Notes under the pieces: generated by a model | What the model was told of the DNA's origin: nothing | The model's input: the letters and a program-made list of their open reading frames with translations, nothing else | Database searches by the model: none | Position numbers and translations under genes: made by a program | Part shown: positions 16,866 through 24,552 of the stretch, piece by piece | How positions within the stretch are numbered: position 1 is the first letter of the stretch | Layout of the letters: every line of letters begins with the position of its first letter | DNA from: Candidatus Caenarcanales bacterium | GTDB taxonomy: Bacteria > Cyanobacteriota > Vampirovibrionia > LMEP-6097 | Assembly: GCA_947459525.1 (NCBI GenBank) | Contig: CANHDW010000007.1 | Location: 1-39,899, forward strand | Length of the DNA: 39,899 nt | Direction: 5' to 3'

Positions 16866-18527
16866 TTAAGTTCCTACTTCATTTATGTAACTTTCTAAGC
16901 TTTTCGCTACGGCTTTAGGATTCTCGTCGATGGTTTTTTGCAGTTCATCTTTCATCTTAGTAATAGTTTTATTACCATCTAAGCTAATCTTTTTGCTATA
17001 AGCTAATTCAGCTTCTTCGATCTTATCATCAATATCACTCAGAATAGCTACCTCATCTTCATCTAGTAATTTATCTAATTCTTCTGTGTTATCAGAGTTA
17101 ATATTTTGTTTCATCAGTGTTAACATTATTGCTGTCATTATTCCACCAACAATCAGGGTTCCAAGTAAGAATGCGAATTTTTTGATAGTGGCTTTGCGTT
17201 TTAGGTCTTGTTCACTCTTCTCTCTTTCTATTGATTCAAGATCTACGTATCTTGATGTAGAGAATTTAATACCAGTAATTATGACTTGATCACCCCTTTC
17301 TGTATCTATACCAGAGGCTACAGTTACAGTCTGTCTAAGTACGGCTCTTTCTTGTGGCGATAAATCCTTATTAACTACTACGGCGACAGAAATTTTTCTA
17401 ATCACTCCAGTGGCTTTTTTAACTTTTTCTACCATGCGACTGACTTCATAGTTAATGGTTTTATCTTCTTTAACGTAATCTTTTCTAGGACCTACGTCTT
17501 GAATGCTCTCTACGTCTACTCCAGTAAATGTTGGGACATTATTTTTGGTTCCTGGAATACCACGCACTCCTTCATTAGAGTTCTTTTCATATTTTTCAGT
17601 TACCAGTTTTTCACTTCTGACGACTGGATCATGCTTCGTGCCGGCTTCATCTGTAGGAGCGTAGGTCTCAATATTCATTTCCTTTTCATCGAAATTTAAT
17701 TCAGCTTTTACATTGACCAGTACATTACCCTCACCTAGAATAGGACTTAAAAGACCTTGAAGATCTTTTTCTAAGCGTTTCTCAAAGTCTCTTTGCCTTT
17801 GCTCATTCATTTCTAACTTATTTGCAAAAAGAGCTTGCTCGGTAGTAAATGTGACTAGAGATTTTCCAGTATGATCTGTGATTTGTACTTTATCTGGCTG
17901 CAAGCCTTGTATAGAGCTGGCAACTAAATGTTGAATACCTTTAACTTGATCTTGGCTTAGGTCTTTACCGTACATAGTCGTTATAACGACAGAAGCACTA
18001 GCGGGTTCTTCTTTATTTGCAAAGACACTTTTCTTTGGTAATACCAAGTGCACTCTTGCTATTTTTACAGTCTCCAGCGAAGAGATAGTTCTAGCGAGTT
18101 CACCTTCAAGTGCACGGTGATATTTTAATTTCTCACCAAAATCAGTTACAGTAAGGTCTTTTTTGTCAAAAAGCTCAAAACCAACTCCAGTTCCCTTAGG
18201 CATACCTTTTCCAGCGACATCTAAACGTAATTTAGGTACGGAGGTTCCAGCTACGAGGATCGTATCTCCATCACCCTCGATTTTAAATTTAATATTTTCT
18301 TTTTTTAGATAAGAGCTTATAGCAGCAGCATCTGAGGTGTCGAGCCCCGAGAAAAGTACTGTATATTTAGGTTTGAAAATAAAATAAGCAGCTATCCCTG
18401 TTGCTATAACAAGGAGGGATATACTAATAATAAGGACTAAATTAGGTCCTTTCTTTTTTGGTCCTGATGCAATATCATCCAATCCATCCTCAATTACATC
18501 ACCTTGTCTTTCTTCTACTTCAGCCAT
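16866..18527 (-). CDS. fliF: Flagellar MS-ring protein FliF
   Basis: FliF forms the inner-membrane MS ring of the basal body. The 553-residue protein has a first membrane span (about 28-50, LVLIISISLLVIATGIAAYF), the ring-building YscJ/FliF region with YTVLFSGLDTSDAAAISSYL, GVGFELFDK and ARVHLVLPKKSVF, a long periplasmic part, and a second span (FLLGTLIVGGIMTAIMLTLM). The acidic cytoplasmic tail ends in a DENPKAVAKSLESYINE segment like the FliG-binding tail of other FliF proteins. A partner FliG is therefore expected, yet no fliG follows. ATG 18527 is preceded by GGAAG. Confidence 0.94.
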   Translation of the reverse strand: MAEVEERQGDVIEDGLDDIASGPKKKGPNLVLIISISLLVIATGIAAYFIFKPKYTVLFSGLDTSDAAAISSYLKKENIKFKIEGDGDTILVAGTSVPKLRLDVAGKGMPKGTGVGFELFDKKDLTVTDFGEKLKYHRALEGELARTISSLETVKIARVHLVLPKKSVFANKEEPASASVVITTMYGKDLSQDQVKGIQHLVASSIQGLQPDKVQITDHTGKSLVTFTTEQALFANKLEMNEQRQRDFEKRLEKDLQGLLSPILGEGNVLVNVKAELNFDEKEMNIETYAPTDEAGTKHDPVVRSEKLVTEKYEKNSNEGVRGIPGTKNNVPTFTGVDVESIQDVGPRKDYVKEDKTINYEVSRMVEKVKKATGVIRKISVAVVVNKDLSPQERAVLRQTVTVASGIDTERGDQVIITGIKFSTSRYVDLESIEREKSEQDLKRKATIKKFAFLLGTLIVGGIMTAIMLTLMKQNINSDNTEELDKLLDEDEVAILSDIDDKIEEAELAYSKKISLDGNKTITKMKDELQKTIDENPKAVAKSLESYINEVGT

Positions 18528-18566
18528 TTACTTCCAATCACCCTTTTATTTAAAACTTTTTCTTAA

Positions 18567-18887
18567 TTACACTTGAATACTGTTAAGTTCTCTGTACCCT
18601 TCTAATAATCTATTTCTTACTTGAATCGCAAGGTTAGTCGCCATCCCGGATTTTTCCATAAGAAGCATTACAGAGCTTGCATCCACATTCTTTCCAGATA
18701 TATAATCTTCCACCGCATTTCCAGACTTAGTAGATAAATCTTTAAGTGCCCCGATAGATTTTTCTAGAGTCTCTTGAAAAGTCTCTACTGAACCGCTTTT
18801 AAGCTGATCATAATAGGCAGTACTTGCCTGCAAAAGAGGTGTCTCCACGGAAGTGTTAAAAAGTTTTAAGTTGGTTATTGCATCCAT
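18567..18887 (-). CDS. fliE: Flagellar hook-basal body protein FliE
   Basis: FliE joins the MS ring to the proximal rod. The 106-residue product fits the family length and shows the C-terminal signature: VMLLMEKSGMATNLAIQVRN followed by RLLEGYRELNSIQV. The ribosome site is strong (GGAGG, about 9 bases before the ATG at 18887). It lies between flgC and fliF, the usual order. Confidence 0.92.
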   Translation of the reverse strand: MDAITNLKLFNTSVETPLLQASTAYYDQLKSGSVETFQETLEKSIGALKDLSTKSGNAVEDYISGKNVDASSVMLLMEKSGMATNLAIQVRNRLLEGYRELNSIQV

Positions 18888-18906
18888 AATTTATTTCCTC
18901 CGAGTT

Positions 18907-19314
18907 TTAAATCTCTAATCCTGCACTGAACATCTCTTTAAAGGTTTGAATAGTAGTGACATTTGCTTGATAAGCTGATTTAGAAGTAATTAAATCGGTC
19001 ATTTCTTCTTCGATAGAGATATTTGGATAATAGACATAACCTTTATTATCAGCATCAGGGTGGCTAGGGTCATAGACTGTGTTTAAGGCTTCCACGTCAT
19101 TTATAATGCTGTCTGCGGCGACACCTTGTACTATGCCTGTTTGTTCATCCATAATGGTTTTAAAAGATACTAGTTTTCTTAAATATGGTTGAACGGTACC
19201 ATCTGCGGCATGCGTAGTATTCATGTTAGCGATGTTACCTGCGATAACATCCATTCTTAGCCTTTCAGCTCTGAGTGCACTACCTGCGATATCCATTAAG
19301 TCATAGCTTTGCAT
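18907..19314 (-). CDS. flgC: Flagellar basal-body rod protein FlgC
   Basis: A proximal rod protein of 135 residues, a normal length. The N-terminal rod motif is AGSALRAERLRMDVIAGNIANMNTT. The C-terminal helix is MTDLITSKSAYQANVTTIQT followed by FKEMF, which pairs with the N-terminal helix in the rod fold. AAGGAT precedes the ATG. It follows flgB by 8 bp. Confidence 0.94.
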   Translation of the reverse strand: MQSYDLMDIAGSALRAERLRMDVIAGNIANMNTTHAADGTVQPYLRKLVSFKTIMDEQTGIVQGVAADSIINDVEALNTVYDPSHPDADNKGYVYYPNISIEEEMTDLITSKSAYQANVTTIQTFKEMFSAGLEI

Positions 19315-19322
19315 AATTTAAG

Positions 19323-19739
19323 TTATCCTTTGATGATATTGGTTAAGCCATCGAAAAGCTTTCTACCCATAGTGGCTACAGCACGATATTTCATGGCTGT
19401 TTTTCCTAGTGTTAGCATCTCTCTTTCAAGATCAACAGTGTTATTCGAGGTTATAAAATCTCGATTAGGTTCTGTAACTTCTACTTTAGCTTCGTAGACA
19501 CTGTTTGCGGTAATGTGGAAATGACCCTCATCGGTTTTAGTCAGTTCAGGTTCTGTGTTATAGCGTAATTTATTCTGTATTCTTCTGAGATCATCTTCAA
19601 AGTTAACTTCTTTAGTTAGGTAATTGGGAGTACCAGCATTGGCAATATTTCCAGCTGTGGCATTATATCTCTCCATCAATGCATTAATGCCAACTTCGAT
19701 ACTAGCTATAGATGAGTGTTTAGAGAATGCGTCTAACAT
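19323..19739 (-). CDS. flgB: Flagellar basal-body rod protein FlgB
   Basis: A proximal rod protein of 138 residues and the first gene of the flagellar run. The N-terminal part has the rod signature ATAGNIANAGTPNYLTKEVNFE; the C-terminal part has NNTVDLEREMLTLGKTAMKY followed by RAVATMGRK. The ATG at 19739 has no clear Shine-Dalgarno sequence. The 84 bp between it and folE2 probably hold the operon promoter, but I find no convincing sigma28 or sigma54 consensus there. Confidence 0.94.
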   Translation of the reverse strand: MLDAFSKHSSIASIEVGINALMERYNATAGNIANAGTPNYLTKEVNFEDDLRRIQNKLRYNTEPELTKTDEGHFHITANSVYEAKVEVTEPNRDFITSNNTVDLEREMLTLGKTAMKYRAVATMGRKLFDGLTNIIKG

Positions 19740-19823
19740 GATTAAAAGGGCAATGAGAAAACTTAGTTTCTTACATTGCAGCTAAAATCATATATTCACG
19801 CGGTCTAGTTAATTCTGCATAGT

Positions 19824-20813
19824 TCAGCTAGATGATTTTCTAGCAAAGGCTACAGCATTATGTGCATGAAGACTCTCTAAATGCTGTACTTTAATACTAA
19901 AATCGGAGAGATTTTCTAAGCTTTCACAGAAAAACTTTAATCTTCTCGCAGCATCCTCACTAAACATAAAGTTTCTACCATTAAGCCTTGCGAATTCTTG
20001 CTCATCTTCTCTTTTTACGGCTGCTTGGACAGGTGTCGATATAGCCTTTTCCAGACCATCTATCATTTCATCTAGATTAAGAGACTGCTCAGAATCTTCA
20101 ATTTCTGCGTTTTCGTTGTCATCATTAATCTTAGACTCTCCAGTGTGCATAAAATTTATATCAGCATAGCTTCTTTGACTATGAGGAGTAGCCACTTGGC
20201 TTTCTTCTTTACCTAACCAACTATATATATCTGTAACGCTAGGAGCTTTATCCCCAAATGTTTTTAAAAACTCTTCTTGTATAAGCTGCCGAGATAAGGC
20301 TGCTGAGCAAGGGCAGGTACTAGAATAGGTTATTCGAATGCTGGTCGTGAATGATATTTCATCTGCATGGTTTATCTCAGCTTTTAAAACCACGGGATAA
20401 GATCTCCAAGCATCGTTATCACTCACGAGAGCTGGTCTACGCAACATATAATCAAACTCGATTTCAACAAAAGCATTTAAACTCATATCTATATGAGACT
20501 CTTTTAATTTTTTAACTAAATCTCCAAGAGATTTATAGCTTAAAGCCTTCTCATCAAAAGTCTTATGTGCTTGCAATAGCAACCTTGACATATGTATCCC
20601 TTTTTTATGAGGAGCATCTAAACTAACATAAAGGTTAGCGAAAGCTGGAATTTGGGTGAGTTTGCCTTCGCTAGATTGAAGCTTAAGGGCAAGTTCAACC
20701 TTTTCCATCCCAACTTTTTCTAAAGTACCAGTAATTTGTGCTTTAGTTTCGATAGCAATATCTGGAAATGTAGGGGATTTGTTCTTTTTTGTAGTGAAAA
20801 GTTCTACTTTCAT
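19824..20813 (-). CDS. folE2: GTP cyclohydrolase I, type 2 (FolE2/GCYH-IB)
   Basis: FolE2 converts GTP to dihydroneopterin triphosphate for folate or queuosine synthesis and can use metals other than zinc. The 329-residue protein shows PHKKGIHMSRLL, the metal-binding cysteine segment STCPCSAALSRQ, TPHSQRSYADI, VQAAVKREDEQEFARLNGRN, MFSEDAARRLK and VQHLESLHAHNAVA, all characteristic of the family. A copy of the dispersed repeat encodes NENAEIEDSEQS at residues 233-244, in the variable stretch between TPHSQRS and the KREDEQ block. No ribosome site is evident before the ATG at 20813. Confidence 0.94.
   Translation of the reverse strand: MKVELFTTKKNKSPTFPDIAIETKAQITGTLEKVGMEKVELALKLQSSEGKLTQIPAFANLYVSLDAPHKKGIHMSRLLLQAHKTFDEKALSYKSLGDLVKKLKESHIDMSLNAFVEIEFDYMLRRPALVSDNDAWRSYPVVLKAEINHADEISFTTSIRITYSSTCPCSAALSRQLIQEEFLKTFGDKAPSVTDIYSWLGKEESQVATPHSQRSYADINFMHTGESKINDDNENAEIEDSEQSLNLDEMIDGLEKAISTPVQAAVKREDEQEFARLNGRNFMFSEDAARRLKFFCESLENLSDFSIKVQHLESLHAHNAVAFARKSSS
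20081..20113 (-). repeat. Dispersed NAE repeat, copy 5 (inside folE2)
   Basis: Coding-strand AAAACGCAGAAATTGAAG is followed by ATTCTGAGCAGTCTC. The right part GAGCAGTC matches the right arm of the intergenic palindrome at 30864-30910. It shares 20 consecutive bases (starting CGAAAACG) with the mtnA copy. The encoded peptide is NENAEIEDSEQS. Confidence 0.72.
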
Positions 20814-20885
20814 ATATATACTTATTTATTTAATTTTAGCATTTCAAGTACAGCGTAATTTTAAACCTTGAGTTTTCCCTAAAGA

Positions 20886-22130
20886 TTAATTATTAAAAAC
20901 CTTAACACCATTTTCTGTAATTATTTCACTAATTAATGAATTTGGCGTGACGTCGAATCCAGGGTTAAGGAACTTGACCCTGGTGACGGAATTTAGGTCT
21001 TGGCACTGCTCGCCAACTTCAATTTCTGCGTTTTCGTCATTACTTTTAATAAAAGTGCAGGCTTTGCCATTTATATGGCTAACTTCCTCTGTATTTCGAT
21101 ATTCTATTTCGATCTCATGACCAGTCTTTAGGTTTAAATCTATAGTGCTTTCTGGGGCTAGGACGTAGAAAGGTATGCGGTGATGTTTTGCAAGAATGGC
21201 TACTTGGTAAGTACCTATTTTATTAGCGACATCACCATTTGCAGAAATGCGATCACTACCTACTACTACTAGGTCTATCATTCCTTTATTCATCATAAAG
21301 CCTGCCATAGTATCGCAGATCATAGTGACTGGAATGTCTTCCTGCACTAATTCCCAAGCAGTGAGGCGGGAACCCTGCTGGCGAGGGCGAGTTTCATCAG
21401 AATAAACCATGTTAAGTAAACTTGCGCGATGTAAACTTCTGATTAAGCCTAAAGCAGTGCCATAGCCACCTGTGGCTAAGGCACCAGCATTACAGTGAGT
21501 GAGAACATTTAATTTACCTGTTTCTTTAATCTTTAGGGCTAAATCTTCCTTGACTAATTTCAGGGCATGTTCGGACATTGCCTTACAGCGATTATAATCA
21601 TCTTCTTGAATCCAAATAGCTTTGTTTAAAAGTATCTGGTGTAGTTTTTCTAAGTCAGTATTTTGCTTAAGTGATATCTGTAATGCTTTATTTTCTATAT
21701 TGCTATTATGATCTTGAATAGTGGCAGCCATTTCTCCTAATGCCCATGCTAGATTCACTGCAGTCGGACGCGTGGACAGTAGTCTGCTTGAGGCTTGGTT
21801 TAGAAAATTAATTAATTTATCTTTTGAAGATGGGTTTAGAACAGCATTTTTTATATTTTCATTGTTTTTGTGATCTTTCTCTAAATAGTGATAATTAGCG
21901 TTAGTCTGTATAAATTCCTGTAAAGCAAGCACCATGCCATAAGCAGCAGCGATACCGATTAAAGGTGCTCCACGTAAAAGCATTTTTTCGATGGCGACTG
22001 CCATTTCTCCATAATTCTTTATTTCAACCCACTTTAATTCATAGGGTAGAAGGGTTTGGTCAATAATAAACACAGATTGGCTTTCATGATTCCAGTAAAT
22101 AGGAATAGTCTCAGTCTTTAGCGCTTGCAT
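20886..22130 (-). CDS. mtnA: Methylthioribose-1-phosphate isomerase (MtnA/eIF2B-alpha family)
   Basis: MtnA isomerises 5-methylthioribose-1-phosphate to methylthioribulose-1-phosphate in methionine salvage. Conserved blocks are LLRGAPLIGIAAAYGM, RPTAVNLAWALGEM, LTHCNAGALATGGYGTALG (catalytic-site cysteine), SDETRPRQQGSRLTAWEL, VVGSDRISANGDVANKIGTY, PFYVLAPESTIDL and NPGFDVTPNSLISEIITENG. At 414 residues it is about 60-70 longer than usual. Extra sequence sits near residues 75-110 and in an insert between VSHINGK and FLNPGFDVTP, where the dispersed repeat encodes DENAEIEVGEQ (365-375). A TAAAAT lies 7 bases before the ATG, so the mRNA may be nearly leaderless. Confidence 0.93.
   Translation of the reverse strand: MQALKTETIPIYWNHESQSVFIIDQTLLPYELKWVEIKNYGEMAVAIEKMLLRGAPLIGIAAAYGMVLALQEFIQTNANYHYLEKDHKNNENIKNAVLNPSSKDKLINFLNQASSRLLSTRPTAVNLAWALGEMAATIQDHNSNIENKALQISLKQNTDLEKLHQILLNKAIWIQEDDYNRCKAMSEHALKLVKEDLALKIKETGKLNVLTHCNAGALATGGYGTALGLIRSLHRASLLNMVYSDETRPRQQGSRLTAWELVQEDIPVTMICDTMAGFMMNKGMIDLVVVGSDRISANGDVANKIGTYQVAILAKHHRIPFYVLAPESTIDLNLKTGHEIEIEYRNTEEVSHINGKACTFIKSNDENAEIEVGEQCQDLNSVTRVKFLNPGFDVTPNSLISEIITENGVKVFNN
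21002..21037 (-). repeat. Dispersed NAE repeat, copy 6 (inside mtnA)
   Basis: Coding-strand GACGAAAACGCAGAAATTG is followed by AAGTTGGCGAGCAGTGCC. It is identical over the first 19 bases to the intergenic copy at 1483-1518, and its tail GCGAGCAGT matches the intergenic palindrome at 30864-30910, so it links the two subgroups. It falls in a family-atypical insert just before NPGFDVTP. Confidence 0.78.
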
Positions 22131-22151
22131 TTAGCTTATTTTAGCGTAATG

Positions 22152-22157
22152 TATAAT
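22152..22157 (+). promoter_or_regulatory. -10-like TATAAT just before the exported-protein gene
   Basis: A perfect TATAAT ends 10 bases before the ATG at 22168. If used, the transcript would start only a few bases before the start codon. The divergent mtnA has a TAAAAT at 22138-22143 on its own strand, 7 bases before its ATG. No clear -35 elements are seen. Confidence 0.35.
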
Positions 22158-22167
22158 ACTTTTATTC

Positions 22168-22695
22168 ATGTACAAGTCATTAAGGCTAAATTTGAGCAAA
22201 CAGTCTCTGTTAAAGACCACTGAGAAGCTAGGTAATGTGGGTGTGTCACGCTCTCTTTGCTGGAAATATCTGCCTTATTTCTTTATAGTTTTTACTTTAA
22301 ATAATTTTTCGATGCCTCTTCGTGCTGAAACCTTAAAAACCTATGATATCGATTTTCATAATGTCGCAGTGAAAGGCATTGAGCCGCAGGAACTGAATCT
22401 TAAATGGAAATTTTTCTTACTAGATAATGATCAGATCCTTTTTAACAAGCCTACAGATAAGCACAGAAATGATCAGTTTTGTAGTTATACTTTTGAGATA
22501 GATGAGACCGGTAAAGTGATAGAGTCCTCTATAAAATTAGTCGAACATCATAAGAATTACGCTTATAATTTAAAAGCTTTTGAGTTTTTGAAGGATTTTG
22601 ACTTTGAGCTTAAGGCAGCGAAGCCTGAGAAAATTAAAAAACAGAAAAATACAGGAACTAATCCTAGGGCTGATTTTATCTATCTAGCATATTAA
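22168..22695 (+). CDS. Probable exported protein of unknown function
   Basis: A 175-residue protein. The N-terminus is long and basic (about 30 residues), then hydrophobic (YLPYFFIVFTLNNFSM), ending in PLRAET, which fits an unusually long signal peptide cleaved after RA. If an internal Met is the true start, the signal would be shorter. The mature part has SYTFEIDETGKVIESSIKLV, faintly like the C-terminal domain of TonB-family proteins, but this is weak. The tail is lysine-rich. No family is recognised. It is divergent from mtnA and convergent with the DnaJ-like gene. Confidence 0.6.
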   Translation: MYKSLRLNLSKQSLLKTTEKLGNVGVSRSLCWKYLPYFFIVFTLNNFSMPLRAETLKTYDIDFHNVAVKGIEPQELNLKWKFFLLDNDQILFNKPTDKHRNDQFCSYTFEIDETGKVIESSIKLVEHHKNYAYNLKAFEFLKDFDFELKAAKPEKIKKQKNTGTNPRADFIYLAY

Positions 22696-22717
22696 GCCCT
22701 TAGTAAGATTACATCTT

Positions 22718-22730
22718 TGGAGCTGCTCCA
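22718..22730. terminator. Short hairpin between convergent genes
   Basis: TGGAG-CTG-CTCCA lies in the 46-bp gap between the two convergent gene ends. The stem is only 5 bp and no T-run follows directly, so a bidirectional terminator is only a possibility. Confidence 0.2.
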
Positions 22731-22741
22731 TAATCGCATTT

Positions 22742-23827
22742 TCAATTTTGATTAATTTTTTTAATAGCTTTATAATGCTGTAATTCTTCAAATGTATAAT
22801 GATCTTTAATTTTAATTGCAGTATGCACAAAGTGATCGCCTTGTATTTTAGTTTTACTATTCATAAGCCCGCGTCCTCTTAGGCGAAGTATTTTCCCATG
22901 ATTAGTCTGAGGCGGAATTACTATCTCTACTTTAGAGCCTAGTGTTAGAACTTCTTTCTCCGCACCTAGGATAGCCTCATAGGGCTCTAATTCTAGAGTG
23001 CTGTGTATGTCATCACCATCTATTTTAAAAAGAGGATGTTCTTTGATTTTTACTTTTAGATATAAATCGCCGCTCTCACCGCCATTCTTCCCGACTTTAC
23101 CTTCACCAGTGACTTTTATTTTATTGCCTTCACGAACGCCAGGTGGAATAAGAACTTCTAGCCTTCTCTGTCCTTGACCAGTACTGGTTATTTCAAGTTT
23201 GCGAGTGCTGCCATTATAAGCGTCTTCTAGATCTAACTCGATGTTCATCTCATAATCAGCACCTTTGAGGCCTTTAGCTTTTTCTTTACTTTCTCCGAAA
23301 AACATTTGAAAAAAATCACTAAAGGATTCATTCGGAGCGTTAGATTTAATGTTTGAGCTTTTCTCTTTACTCTGAGAATTAGTATTGGTGTTTTTGTATT
23401 TTACGTCATTATATTGTTTTTGCTGATAGCTTTGTTGAGTGTTGTTTGTACTAGAAGCATTATTATCATTAGTCTTAGTATTAGTTTGCGAATTAGCGTT
23501 AGCTTGACTATTTGTTGTACTAGAATTGTTGCTGCTTGCATTCGTGTATGAATAGCTTGAAGATTTACTTTGATAGGTATTGTTTTTAGAGGAAAAATTA
23601 GTCTGACTGTTATGCATTGAGTCATACTTATCTCTTTTAATTTTGTCTTTTAAAACTTCATAAGCTTCTTGTATTTCTTTAAATTTTTCTTCAGAGCCAC
23701 CATCACTATCTGGATGATATTTTTTAGCTAACTGTTTATAGGATTTCTTAATTTCTTCGTCACTAGCTCCGAAACTTATGTTTAAAGTTTTATAGTAATC
23801 TTTAAATTCCATATCAAGATTGATCAT
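22742..23827 (-). CDS. DnaJ-like co-chaperone (CbpA type) with Asn/Ser/Thr-rich linker
   Basis: A 361-residue J-domain protein. The J domain (about 6-72) contains the HPD motif in KYHPDSDGG and would stimulate DnaK ATPase. The usual Gly/Phe region is replaced by about 90 residues rich in Asn, Ser, Thr and Gln (about 75-165). The C-terminal substrate-binding domains follow (MNIELDLEDAYNGSTRKLEI, IPPGVREGNKIKVTGEG, LRLRGRGLMN). No zinc-finger CxxCxGxG repeats are present, so it is CbpA-like rather than a full DnaJ. The ATG at 23827 overlaps the rlmB stop (ATGA); a second ATG at 23812 gives a more standard N-terminus. Confidence 0.88.
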   Translation of the reverse strand: MINLDMEFKDYYKTLNISFGASDEEIKKSYKQLAKKYHPDSDGGSEEKFKEIQEAYEVLKDKIKRDKYDSMHNSQTNFSSKNNTYQSKSSSYSYTNASSNNSSTTNSQANANSQTNTKTNDNNASSTNNTQQSYQQKQYNDVKYKNTNTNSQSKEKSSNIKSNAPNESFSDFFQMFFGESKEKAKGLKGADYEMNIELDLEDAYNGSTRKLEITSTGQGQRRLEVLIPPGVREGNKIKVTGEGKVGKNGGESGDLYLKVKIKEHPLFKIDGDDIHSTLELEPYEAILGAEKEVLTLGSKVEIVIPPQTNHGKILRLRGRGLMNSKTKIQGDHFVHTAIKIKDHYTFEELQHYKAIKKINQN

Positions 23828-24552
23828 TGATCTTTTCTTTGTTCGTAGACGCTACTTAATATTATGCCCGTTGCGACGGAAACATTTAAACTATTAAATG
23901 CACAGGGGATATGAATTATAAAATCACAGGCTTTTTTAAGAATTGGGCTCAGACCTTTTCCTTCATTACCGAGTAAAATGACTGATCTTTTATCGAATTT
24001 TACCTTCTGAATTTCTTCACTGTTTTCTGATTTAACGTCAGTACCATAAACCCAATACTGATTTTCTTTGAGTTTTTTGAGTGTATTACTAATATTTCCT
24101 ACTCTGATAACTTTAGTATTAAATATCGCACCAGCACTAGCTCTAATAACAGAATCAGTTATAGTCGTAGTATTACGATTACTAACTATTAGGCCGTCAG
24201 CAGAAAAGGCATGAACTGAGCGCAGCATAGCTCCTAAATTTTGTGGGTCTTCTATATTTACTGCGAAAATATAAGTTCTATCGCCCCCTTGCTCTAATAA
24301 AAATTTCTCATCGTAAAGAGTAATAGGTGAAACTTCTGCGATTACGGACTTTCCTTTATACTCGTCAGATATTTTATCTAGTTCTTTTCTTTCAACTTTA
24401 TTTACAGGGATTTTATGCTTTCTAGCTAACTCTTCGATTTCTTGAGTTAAAGCATTTAGACTTTTAGCAAGCCATATTTTAGAAATAGAACCACCGGATT
24501 TTATGTATTCTAAAATCAGCTTAGCTCCGTAGATTCGATTTTTTTTATCCAT
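23824..24552 (-). CDS. rlmB: SPOUT 2'-O-ribose rRNA methyltransferase, RlmB/TrmH family
   Basis: A 242-residue SpoU-family enzyme using AdoMet. The N-terminal substrate-binding part is RIYGAKLILEYIKSGGSISK. The three SPOUT motifs follow: NIEDPQNLGAMLRSVHAFSADGL, VILLGNEGKGLSP, and IHIPCAFNSLNVSVATGIIL, which form the trefoil knot. RlmB of E. coli methylates G2251 of 23S rRNA, but closely related enzymes act on other sites, so the exact target is unsure. The start overlaps the PBP stop by one base (TAATG), and its own stop overlaps the DnaJ-like start. Confidence 0.88.
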   Translation of the reverse strand: MDKKNRIYGAKLILEYIKSGGSISKIWLAKSLNALTQEIEELARKHKIPVNKVERKELDKISDEYKGKSVIAEVSPITLYDEKFLLEQGGDRTYIFAVNIEDPQNLGAMLRSVHAFSADGLIVSNRNTTTITDSVIRASAGAIFNTKVIRVGNISNTLKKLKENQYWVYGTDVKSENSEEIQKVKFDKRSVILLGNEGKGLSPILKKACDFIIHIPCAFNSLNVSVATGIILSSVYEQRKDQ

